Assembly (NCBI GenBank): GCA_036245525.1
Contig: BTPG01000005.1
Span: 214,190,179 to 214,254,178 of the forward strand
Direction: 5' to 3'
Origin: Semisulcospira habei
Lineage: Eukaryota > Mollusca > Gastropoda > Semisulcospiridae
DNA: 64,000 bases
Shown here one piece after another: positions 56,047-64,000 of this stretch. The notes beneath the pieces are model-generated. The model saw only the letters and a program-made list of their open reading frames with translations. It searched no databases and was not told the DNA's origin. How positions within the stretch are numbered: position 1 is the stretch's first letter; each line of letters opens with the position of its first letter. The translations under genes and the position numbers were made by a program.

Positions 56047-56397
56047 CAAATCAAAGAAAGAAAAAAAAAGGGGAGGGGGTGGGGGTGGAGGTGGTGGTGG
56101 TGGTGGTGGGGGGGGGGTGAACGCAGTTGAGAGAGATGGTATGTGCAAGAGAGCCTGAGCCGCCCTGGACCCCCTGGTAATCAAGCTGTACGGTATATCT
56201 GTGTCGACTGCTCCGGCCGTGTGCCATTAATCAAAACCCCCCAATTCCCCACAGCGATGAAATATTCACGCCATGCTCGCCTCGCAGATGTGGTGTAATG
56301 GCAACCGACATGGAGAACAAGAACAAGAACGCACTGGATGTCGCCCGTGCTACTCTGGGACACACGCCATCTTGTATGTCTGAACCAGAAGCCGTGT

Positions 56398-56470
56398 GCA
56401 AAAGGCATAGAATCTCATGAGCCCCCGCTTTCCGCTTTCGCGGGGGCTCATGAGATTCTATGCCTCTTGC
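56398..56470. repeat. H2 hairpin
   Basis: GCAAAAGGCATAGAATCTCA faces TGAGATTCTATGCCTCTTGC with an 11-nt loop. AATCTC/GAGATT replaces ATCCTC/GAGGAT in both arms. Confidence 0.94.
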
Positions 56471-56924
56471 TGGCTTATAGTCAGATCTGCAACTTTGTTC
56501 AATTGTTCAAGTTTCTTCGGGCGAACGGAGTCAGGTGACAGTTAATGCTCAATGGGAACCGCAACAGCCGGGTTTGTGAGGAACTTCGACTCTCGCTGCG
56601 TTAGGGACTATGACTCTTGCTTGCGCGTTAGCGATTCACTGTCTCGAGTTTCGTGTGTGTCCTTCGGGCGAAGGAGTTAGTATCACACTAAAAGGGCGAC
56701 GAGAACAACGGAAGTCCTAATGCGGTCTCGACTAGCTTGGCTGGCCCCCTTCCGTCCGCCATCTTGTTATGATCCGCGACGTCCCTGTGTCTTCCGGTCA
56801 GGGTCGAATATCCACTCCGGCAGCAAGAGGTTTAATCCGCTACAAGGTTCCGAGATCACAATGAAGACACGGCTTGATTATGAACTTTCTGTGCCATCCC
56901 TGTTTCATATTAGATGGTGGGCGT
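56471..56924. other. No supported feature
   Basis: Unassigned. Confidence 0.35.
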
Positions 56925-56968
56925 TCGGTTGGTTGGTTGGTTGGTTGGTTGGTTGGTTAGTTCGGGGT

Positions 56969-57912
56969 TTAACCCGTTCAGTGCCCGTTGACGGAAACTG
57001 TGTTCTGCAGTCTTCGTCAATTCAACTGTTACGTCGTAGTCGTAGTATGATGCAATCACACTAGACGCACGCACGTAGGGTTCTTGTAAAGAAACTTCAC
57101 TCAGCTGCAACTCGTCACTGACACGTGGCACAAGGTTGTAGACCACAATGGAGTAACAGTTCCAACAATATTTTATTTCAGCGATGCGATCTCCGCACAA
57201 TGCATCCACAAATGTACCAACACTGATACACTGTCTCTTCTACAATTCATCAACACTTTTGACACACTGCGTGTCTCATACAATGTACACAAATACCTCC
57301 TGACACGGTCTTTTATACTATTACAGATTTCCACAACAATACAGTAAATTCTCCCAACACAACCAATCAGAAAAAAAAACGTAACAAAAACTCATTAATA
57401 TTCATTTAAAAAAAAGTACTCTAGAAGTTACTACAAATTTTCCACTACCCTCTAAACGCCTTTGACACAATGTTACGAAATGTTGCCGACAACTTTGACG
57501 TCATATATATGAGGTCACTAGAAAGATCGCAACCCTGCTCGAACCTTCCAGTCTAATGTAGGTCAAACTTTACAACATTGTAGCAAAACTACGCGTCACA
57601 ACAAAAATCGACCGCAATTCTCCGTGCAAAAGAAAATGAATCCTACTAAAAAGGAACGTACTTCTTATCCAAAATAACTCAAATAAATATCGCGATCTTT
57701 CCTGTGATTAACACACACATGCTCTCAATAGAATTACACAAACACAAACGTACCATCAACATCAACAAACCTGAGCTGTCCTAGGAACATGGAGTCAACG
57801 TGGTGTCAGCAAGAGGCATAGATCCTCATGAGCCCCCGCAACTGCGGCGGCTTATGAGGATCTATCTTGCAGTTGGGTGGTGTGCAGATGTTCTGTGCAC
57901 TGAAGGGGTTAA
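56969..57912. mobile_element. H2 element in SINE B, itself split by a solo LTR
   Basis: The left end is TTAACCCGTTCAGTGCCC and the right end is GTGCACTGAAGGGGTTAA. The hairpin at 57809-57870 has CAGCAAGAGGCATAGATCCT and its inverse, with deletions in the right arm. Without the LTR and one 5-bp duplicate the element is about 210 bp, in the reverse orientation to 22416. Confidence 0.87.
57027..57755 (-). mobile_element. Solo LTR, 729 bp
   Basis: It is bounded by TGTTACG and CGTACCA (inverted, TG..CA type). TCAAC is duplicated exactly at 57022-57026 and 57756-57760. On the minus strand there is a TATA-like TATAAAAG near 57317-57310 and AATAAA near 57177. It is 80-90% alike by eye to 60638-61530. 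No internal retrotransposon genes remain. Confidence 0.85.
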
Positions 57913-57985
57913 AGTCCACGCTAGATGAGTAATAATGGCCGACTTTAGGGGCCGGGTTATAAGGGACAAGGACATCTATTGCCTG

Positions 57986-58304
57986 TGGGTGGTTGGTTGG
58001 TTAGTTCGGGTTTAACGTCCACAGCACCGAGGTGATCATAGACGGCCCTGACGGGCGGGTTATGGGGAACAGGGAAATCTATTGCCTATGGAGTACGACC
58101 TGAACACTGATCAACTCAGGCGCACTCCAACTGTGCCACTTTGATTTACCAGGACCTTTCAACGGACATGCTATTGAACAAATCCGTTTTTCCCCCCTGG
58201 ATTGTGAGTCCAGCTACCGGGGCCGGGACGGGATTCGAACCCACGACCCGGCGATTCCCTTCGCTCTCCTGCTCCGACGTTTAACCGCCTGAGCTATTTC
58301 CCCG
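57986..58304 (-). mobile_element. SINE B, full length
   Basis: Minus strand: head TAGCTCAGGCGGTTAAACG (A box) and GGGTTCGAATCC (B box, perfect). The body matches the family and the tail is AACTAACCAACCAACC. Confidence 0.92.
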
Positions 58305-59378
58305 GGACTCTTGCCTGTGGGTACGACCTGAACCCTTAATAAACTCAGGCTCATCGCAAGTAAATCCCGGCGCTGTACTATAGCGACGGGCCTCCAGGTG
58401 CAGCTATGACCGTTGTTTTATGTTGCCTAGATAGGAGATTATTTTCCTTTCGACAGTAATTTGTTTCTGTTGTTAACTTGTATTTTTTTACGTACTAGCT
58501 TTAGTCAAGTAGGAATTTAACAAAAGAAGATATACTGGTGTGTTCAGGAGACATGGGGCTGTCTTTACATTCTGTTTGTGTCAGGGTGGTTGGGGTCGGG
58601 ACTGGTGAGGCCACTGGCGCCGGCCATTAGATGCCTTGACGACGGGCTTCAACCGTCCCGAGTCATTGTCCATTTTGTAGCTCTGTTATTGTAATTTGTG
58701 GAATGAGCGAGTGAGTGAATGTGAGCAGCACCTGCGGTGGCTAGACAATGATTGCTGTGTATGATTATTTTCTATCACAGCAACAATAAAGTCATCCTGA
58801 ATCCTGAATCCTGAACAGCGCAACAATAAAGTCATCCTGAATCCTGAATCCTGAACTGCGCTTCTTTGTTTTACCGTGACCTTTAAAGGAACATGCAGCA
58901 GAGCAAGTCCATCTGTCTTCCCAGGATGTGGGCCGGGCGTTCAGGTGCAAATCGTAACGATTTATGCTATGCTTCTGGCATGTACAAGTTTGTTTCACGG
59001 GGTGTCTGCGCTATACCTTATAGAAATGCCAGTTTATATAGCTCTGTTGCATAATTCATTGCCAAACTTTGAAGCTGACAGCTAATGACCGGAGCTCGTT
59101 TGCTGGCGTCGCTAGGAAGACGCACTTGTACGTCGAAATGGGCTGTTCTCAAACGAGACCAATTGTGGCCAAATAGTGCCCAGTGCCTTGCGCTAATGTT
59201 GGGACATTGTATCCAAACATGTTATTATCTGCACTAGCCTACAGTACTGTTGTTGTAACCTCAACGTCTGGTGAATTGACTTATGGATGAACACAATGAG
59301 TCCCTCGCTTAAAATTCACAAAAAATTGAGAATTTTCCACTAAAGTCTTCGTACCAAATCGACCATGACCACGACTTT
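58305..59378. other. Retroposon-like tail, no gene
   Basis: 58765-58858 has AACAATAAAGTCATCCTGAA twice, with TCCTGAA repeats, the kind of 3' end many LINEs carry. The rest is unassigned. Confidence 0.5.
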
Positions 59379-59606
59379 GGTATCAGTTTCAGCCCACTTA
59401 ATCAAATTTCGAATACAGACGATTTTGAATTTCCAACACTTCAGTAGCTCGCTTGAGCTTGCCCTTAGCAACCACGTGAATGTTCTGTGTTTGTGTACAG
59501 TGTGTGAGTGAATGCGCGTGATTCGCGCGAGTGTGCTTGTTGGGTTCAGTTCGCGGCGGCGCTTTGAGCCGATTTTCAATTGGGATAAAGCGCCTATTTA
59601 ATGCGC

Positions 59607-59657
<51 letters not shown>
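59379..59657 (+). mobile_element. SINE A, headless
   Basis: From GGTATCAGTTTCAGCCCACT through AGTAGCTCGCTTGAGC to GCGCCTATTTAATGCGC and an (ATT)n tail. An H1 palindrome follows without a gap. Confidence 0.85.
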
Positions 59658-59659
<2 letters not shown>

Positions 59660-59727
59660 GTTCCAGGGTGGTGCCAGATAGCTTGGCGCCTATCGGCGCC
59701 AAGCTATCTGGCACCACCGTTGAACTA
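59658..59727. repeat. H1 inner palindrome with mirrored 1-bp deletion
   Basis: 33-bp arms, loop TATC. CCAGATAGC/GCTATCTGG lacks one base in each arm relative to CCAGAATAGC/GCTATTCTGG. Two mismatches. The left outer arm is missing. The right end is TATCAGAGTTAA (59769). Confidence 0.93.
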
Positions 59728-59783
59728 TCATAGTCGAACCTTCCTCCGTCGTAGTGTATCAGAGTTAACGCGTGGATGTCCTG

Positions 59784-60365
59784 CCCTCAGCATGTTTCGC
59801 TTGCCAGTGCCCTCAGCATGTTTCGCTTGCCAATGCCCTCAGCATGTTTCGCTTGCCAGTGCCCTCAGCATGCTTCGCTTGCCAGTGCCCTCAGCATGTT
59901 TCGCTTGCCAGTGCCCTCAGCATGTTTCGCTTGCCAGTGCCCTCAGCATGCTTCGCTAGCATGTTTCGCTTGCCAGTGCCCTCAGCATGTTTCGCTTGCC
60001 AATGCCCTCAGCATGTTTCGCTTGCCAGAGCCCTCAGCATGCTTCGCTTGCCAGTGCCCTCAGCATGTTTCGCTTGCCAGTGCCCTCAGCATGTTTCGCT
60101 TGCCAGTGCCCTCAGCATGCTTCGCTTGCCAGTGCCCTCGGCATGTTTCGCTTGCCAGTGCCCTCAGCATATTTCGCTTGCCAGTGCCCTCAGCATGCTT
60201 CGCTTGCCAGTGCCCTCAGCATGCTTCGCTTGCCAGTGCCCTCAGCATGCTTCGCTTGCCAGTGCCCTCAGCTCGCTTCGCTTGCCAGTGCCCTCAGCAT
60301 GCTTCGCTTGCCAGTGCCCTCAGCATGCTTCGCTTGCCAGTGCCCTCAGCATGTTTCGCTTGCCA
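59784..60365. repeat. 26-bp minisatellite, ~22 copies
   Basis: CCCTCAGCATGYTTCGCTTG plus CCAGTG at 26-bp spacing. All three plus frames are open over hundreds of bases because the unit lacks stops. It is not a gene. Confidence 0.97.
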
Positions 60366-60515
60366 GTCGCGTGTCAGCCAAGTACTCTCCTGACGCTACC
60401 TGCGGTCCGGATCGTCAAGCGCTAGATTAGATGTCGCATGCGTGTTCATTTCGCCAAACATCGATTGAGATGAAATTTTGATGAGTTCAGTCTCGCACTG
60501 AGCGCAGGACCCTCT

Positions 60516-60582
60516 GCAAGAGGCACTGATCCGCATGAGCCCCCGCAAAGTGCAGGGGCTCATGACGATCAGTGCCTCACGC
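60516..60582. repeat. H2 hairpin
   Basis: GCAAGAGGCACTGATCCGCA faces TGACGATCAGTGCCTCACGC. CACTGATC/GATCAGTG replaces CATAGATC/GATCTATG in both arms. Confidence 0.92.
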
Positions 60583-60637
60583 TGGGTTTATAGCATGCGT
60601 ATTCTTTAAGTAGGACGAGTCGTCAGTGCTGTATGCG

Positions 60638-61530
60638 TGTTACGTTTGTGGTCGTGTTATTCTTTTGAGAGCATGTTTGTGTTGATCATAGGAAAGATCC
60701 GATATTCATTTGAGTTGTTTCGGTAAGAATTACGTACCTTTTTAGTATGATTCTGTTTGTTTGTTTGTTTGTTTGTTTGTTTGTTTGTTTGTTTTTTTTT
60801 TTGTTGTTTTTTGTTGTTGTTTGTTTGTGTTTTTTTTTTTTTTTTTTTTTTGCATGGAGAATTGGGATCGATTGTTGCTGTGACGCGTATTTTCGCTACA
60901 ATGTTGTAAAGTCTGACCTACTTTAGACTGGAAGGTTCGGGAAGGGTCGCGGCCGTTCTAGTGACCTCAAATATGATGTCAAAGTTGTGTAGTACATGCT
61001 GGCTACATTAGGAACATTTACGTAATACACCTACAAGTTCAGTCGTAAAAGTTTGTAGACGAATCTAGATTTTTTTAAAATGAATATTAATGAGTTGTTG
61101 TTACGTTTTCCTTTCTGATTGGTTGAGTGTGTGTAACTTGCTGGGTTGTTCTGAAAATCTGTAATAGTATAAAAGGCGTGTTAGCGAATTATGTGTGTAC
61201 ATTGTATGAAAGATGCAGTGTGTCAAAAGTGTTGATGCATTGTAGAGGAGACAGTGTATCGGTGTTGGTGCATTGTATGGGAGACGCAGTGTATCAGAAT
61301 TGTGCATGCATTGTACGAGACAGTGTACCAACGTGTGGATGCAGTTGTGGATGCATTGTGCTGAGAGTGCATCGTGAGAATAAAGTACTGTTGGAACTGT
61401 TACTCCAGTGTGGTCTACAACCTTGTGCCACGTGTGACGAGTTGCAGCTGAGTGAAGTTTCTTTACAAGAACCTACGTGCGTGCGTCTGGTGCGATTGCA
61501 TCATACTACGACCACGACAACCACGTAACA
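60638..61530 (+). mobile_element. Solo LTR, 893 bp
   Basis: It begins TGTTACG and ends CGTAACA. Flanks are ATGCG (60633-60637) and ATGTG (61531-61535), a 5-bp duplication with one change. TATAAAAG lies at 61168-61175 and AATAAA at 61379-61384. A (TTTG)n/poly-T expansion (60757-60850) accounts for most of the extra length over its inverted relative at 57027-57755. Confidence 0.85.
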
Positions 61531-61564
61531 ATGTGGGGACAGAGTTGTCGGGTCTGCTCTTCAT

Positions 61565-61895
61565 CCGACAACCATACATACTCGGATTGCTGAGAATGTC
61601 TGTATAACCATACATACTCGGACGTGCGCATTGCTGAGAATGTCTGTATAGCCATACATACTCGGACATGCGCATTGCTGAGAATGTCTGTATGACCATA
61701 CATACTCGGACGTGCGCATTGCTGTGAATGTCTGTATGACCATATTTACATACTCGGACATGCGCATTGCTGAGAATGTCTGTATGACCATACATACTCG
61801 GACGTGCGCATTGCTGTGAATGTCTGTATGACCATATTTACATACTCGGACATGCGCATTGCTGAGAATGTCTGGATATCGGTCGAGGTGAACGT
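61565..61895. repeat. ~43-bp minisatellite
   Basis: About seven units of CATACATACTCGGACRTGCG..TGAGAATGTCTGTATGAC, some with CATATTTACATACTC. It ends about 65 bp before the H1 element at 61959. Confidence 0.93.
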
Positions 61896-61958
61896 CCATG
61901 TCGTCTTTCTGGATCTTGTTCTATATAATTATGCTGTCTTGTTGGACACTATTTTATA

Positions 61959-62172
61959 TTAACCCATTGAACCCTGACGCCCTACAGCAGGAGATGGATC
62001 GACCATGATAATTCAAGGGCAGTGCCAGATTAGCTTGGCGCCTGTCGGCGCCAAGCTAATCTGGCACTGCCCTTGAATTATCATGGTCGATCCATCTCCT
62101 GCAACTGGTGCATAGTCATTAGATGTCGCCTCCAAAATTTGGGAAATACTGCCGTCGGGCTGAATGAGTTGA
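61959..62172. mobile_element. H1 element, 214 bp, perfect 56-bp arms
   Basis: The left end is TTAACCCATTGAACCCTG. The right end is GTCGGGCTGAATGAGTTGA (TTAA to TTGA). Arms 61987-62042 and 62047-62102 are perfect, with loop TGTC. GGGCAGTG/CACTGCCC is mirrored against GGGTAGTG/CACTACCC. It is the best H1 hairpin in the window. Confidence 0.97.
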
Positions 62173-62386
62173 ATGCATTTCGTGACTTATTTCAGCCTTT
62201 GCCTCATGGTAACGATAAACATTGTCGATAGGTTTTTAGTTAATAGTGTTTTACTTAAAATGACCACCATGAATCATCATTTCAGTCAGTTGAGTTCGAA
62301 TACGATGGGCTATCTGCGCTTGGAAAGACCCACCAGCAATCTTCCTAGAGGTCCTTTCGATACCGTGTCAATATCGGTCTGATTTA
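62173..62386. other. No supported feature
   Basis: Unassigned. Confidence 0.35.
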
Positions 62387-62580
62387 CTATGGGTGTCCCA
62401 TGGCCTTCATGTCTGCCGGCTTTTTCCAATCCTTTGCTATGGAGGCGATGGACTGTGTGGTCCCGGACAGCTTTCTCACCACGTCTGATCTGCCCATTGG
62501 TAGACCTTGTGTGATTTCTGCCTTACCAGCGAGGGAGTCCGCTCGATCATTGCCCTGCACTTCAGCATGCACCAGCACTC
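62387..62580 (-). pseudogene. LINE RNase H fragment
   Basis: The minus strand reads HAEVQGNDRADSLAGKAEI, the last conserved block of LINE RNase H domains (GNxxADxLA), then about 40 residues. No upstream RT remains. Confidence 0.6.
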
Positions 62581-63377
62581 CGCTAATAAAGTTATATTTC
62601 GTTTTGTTATTGGTTTATGCACGTCATATGCTATGCATATGCTCAGTACAATACGCTCTATGGTTTGTTTCTCACAAAACAAAGTCACAATCAGCCAGTT
62701 CACAGCCGGTTATGCCTCGGGGTGTTTATGCGACCAATTTTCCAATGAGTGTGAGTACGAAAGTGTGGCTTGGATAGTTCTCTGGGGCCTGGCTTTACAT
62801 GTTGGAGCGCCAATCAGAAGTAGGAGCACTAATCTACTAATGTGGCGATGAGTCGCTGCCTGCTAATGGACGCTCGGCATGTTGTGGGATCTGAAGTGCC
62901 AACAGTCATTCCGACCCATTTCGGACAGCTAGGATGGCTCTACAAACGTGTGGGGCCAGATCCCCGCGGGGTCGGGATGGGACGAGCATGTGAGTGGGTA
63001 AATGACTGCGCACCCAGTACGCTAAAGGCCCTTGGGTTGACGTCGACCGGCTTGCACTATGACCTTTTGCCTAATGATGCGGACGATGAGAGAAAGAGAA
63101 CGGGCGATATTTTCGCAACTGAGGCTTCGCGCGGAATAACTTTGACCGACTTTGATCCGATGAACATTTGCTTACTGAGTACGGACCTTAGTTTTCTGAG
63201 GAAAGGACGGAGGGTATTTTGGGGGCTTGTGTTTGTGCTGGGAGGCCACCAACAGTACATTCGGGATCCATTCCGGCCACGGCCAAAGTCTGGATCGGCG
63301 TAGAAACATGCTATACAGGACGCCTCATCACCTTTTCGTCTGAGGATCTAGGAACACGGGACTGTATATTTAAAAGG
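62581..63377. other. Mostly unassigned; decayed H3 arm
   Basis: AAAGGCCCTTGGGTTGACGT..GACCTTTTGC at 63024-63069 looks like a worn H3 hairpin. No gene. Confidence 0.4.
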
Positions 63378-63450
63378 GCCAGCCAGACTCATAGATCCTC
63401 GTGAACCCAGTAATATGCACGGGGCGCATGAAGCTCCATGCCACCAGCAG
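63378..63450. repeat. H2 hairpin, decayed
   Basis: CTCATAGATCCTCGTGAACC faces GGGGCGCATGAAGCTCCATG. Confidence 0.6.
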
Positions 63451-63617
63451 GTGGTCACGTGGGTTTGGTTGGCTACGAGCGGGTTTACTAAGGACACCCG
63501 GCCGCATGCGGACTCCATCAATGACAGCGAGTCCGGAAGACATATTGCCAGCGCTATCACCTATCTGGTTTGTGAGTATTTAGCGGAAGACATATGGCAG
63601 GAAGGTGCGTTTCTGTG

Positions 63618-63690
63618 GCCAGCAAGACGCATGGGTCCTCGTGGGCTCCCGACGCGGATGCGGGACTTGGTTAGGGGCTATGCTCCCAGC
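63618..63690. repeat. H2 hairpin, decayed
   Basis: GCAAGACGCATGGGTCCTCG faces GGGGCTATGCTCCCAGC, with many mismatches. Confidence 0.45.
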
Positions 63691-63703
63691 TGATAGAATA
63701 CGT

Positions 63704-63826
63704 TTAACCCCTTCCCTGCCACTGCCGGCCAAGAGACGTGGATGGAAATTGCCGGGTCTCAGCAGGAGGCACAGGCCGCAGTCGCGGGGGCTTGTGGGGA
63801 TCTGTGAGGATCTGTGTCTCCTGCAA
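63704..63826. mobile_element. H2 element, left end and hairpin
   Basis: TTAACCCCTTCCCTGCCACTG at 63704 is the H2 terminus. The hairpin from about 63762 has GCAGGAGGCACAGG..GGATCTGTGTCTCCTGC with an internal duplication (GGGGATCTGTGAGGATCTGT). The right end was not found before 64000. Confidence 0.75.
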
Positions 63827-63847
63827 CTGGATCGTTCATGATGTGCT

Positions 63848-64000
63848 GTGTGTGTGTGTGTGTGCGTGCGTGCGTGCGCATGCACGCACGCAAACACACA
63901 CACACACACACACACACGTACGTTGATGTTTGTGTGTTGGTGGGGAAGCTAACTGGATGGGGTGGGGAGGGACGGGTGGGGTAGGGTTGGGGGAACTGGG
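63848..64000. repeat. (GT)n/(CA)n and G-rich low complexity
   Basis: TGTG then CACA tracts at 63848-63917, then G-rich DNA to the window end. Confidence 0.9.

Larger units (their letters stand above)
56925..57985 (-). mobile_element. SINE B 3' end, split by an H2 element
   Basis: The (TTGG)n tail and TTAGTTCGGGGTTTAAC lie at 56925-56972. SINE sequence resumes at 57909 with TTAAAGTCCACGC and continues GGGTTATAAGGGACAAGGAC to 57985. The intact SINE B copies read GGGTTTAACGTCCACAGC, so the interruption is at TTAA. Confidence 0.8.

Noticed and set aside
58232..58300. Functional tRNA gene (perfect B box)
   Set aside because: The head is fused to the SINE B body shared with five other copies; it is a tRNA-derived SINE promoter.
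59772..60430. Cys-rich 205-217 residue frames in three overlapping frames
   Set aside because: Product of the 26-bp minisatellite; all three frames are open for the same reason.

Overview
This is non-coding, repeat-dense animal DNA. The only host gene part I can support is one 5' exon of a Shaw/Kv3-type voltage-gated potassium channel (15449-16271, + strand). It sits downstream of a GC-rich leader and ends at a clean splice donor. Spliced structure, tRNA-derived SINEs, several LINE families and abundant microsatellites point to a metazoan. The LINE and SINE style suggests a lophotrochozoan, perhaps a gastropod mollusc, but nothing here proves that. I found no rRNA, tRNA, CRISPR array or prokaryotic operon.

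The dominant feature is a set of short elements built around long, nearly perfect DNA palindromes. Family H1 (centre TTGGCGCC/GGCGCCAA) has more than 20 copies. Its full units are about 205-225 bp, several exactly 214 bp, and run from TTAACYC.. to ..GRGTTAA around a central hairpin with arms up to 56 bp. Family H2 (arm GAGGCATAGATCCTCATGAG) has more than 20 copies, a unit of about 210 bp and similar TTAACCC/GGGTTAA ends. Families H3, H4 and H5 are rarer. Three nested insertions show that H1 and H2 are mobile and duplicate TTAA: H1 in a SINE at 606-2346, H1 in H2 at 22575-22788, and H2 in a SINE at 56969-57912. TTAA targets with CCC-starting termini are the signature of piggyBac-like transposases, so these look like piggyBac-type MITEs. 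No transposase is present in the window. Many copies differ from the family consensus by changes mirrored exactly in both arms, including a mirrored 1-bp deletion.

Other mobile DNA includes an I/Jockey-type LINE with an intact 840+ residue RT-RNase H frame (34010-36889, 16-bp target duplication). A second LINE (8512-10124), tentatively RTE-like, carries one frameshift. A LINE family with (GAA)n tails has copies at 699-2221, 2848-3276 and 37649-37838, each with target duplications. L2/CR1-like 5'-truncated copies lie at 18258, 43366, 44878 and 52408. Four tRNA-derived or tail-sharing SINE families (A-D here), two inverted solo LTRs (57027-57755 and 60638-61530) and a 1.45-kb foldback element (39178-40632) complete the list.

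Tandem arrays are frequent: 25-bp (4826), 26-bp (6836, 59784), 23-bp (10489, 25795, 47855), 90-bp (20889), 69-bp (29911), 96-bp (33071), about 43-bp (61565), and long (GATA)n, (CT)n, (AT)n and (CA)n tracts. Many arrays abut or lie inside palindromic elements. Most long open frames are by-products of these arrays.

All calls come from reading the sequence. Element names H1-H5 and SINE A-D are local labels, not database names.
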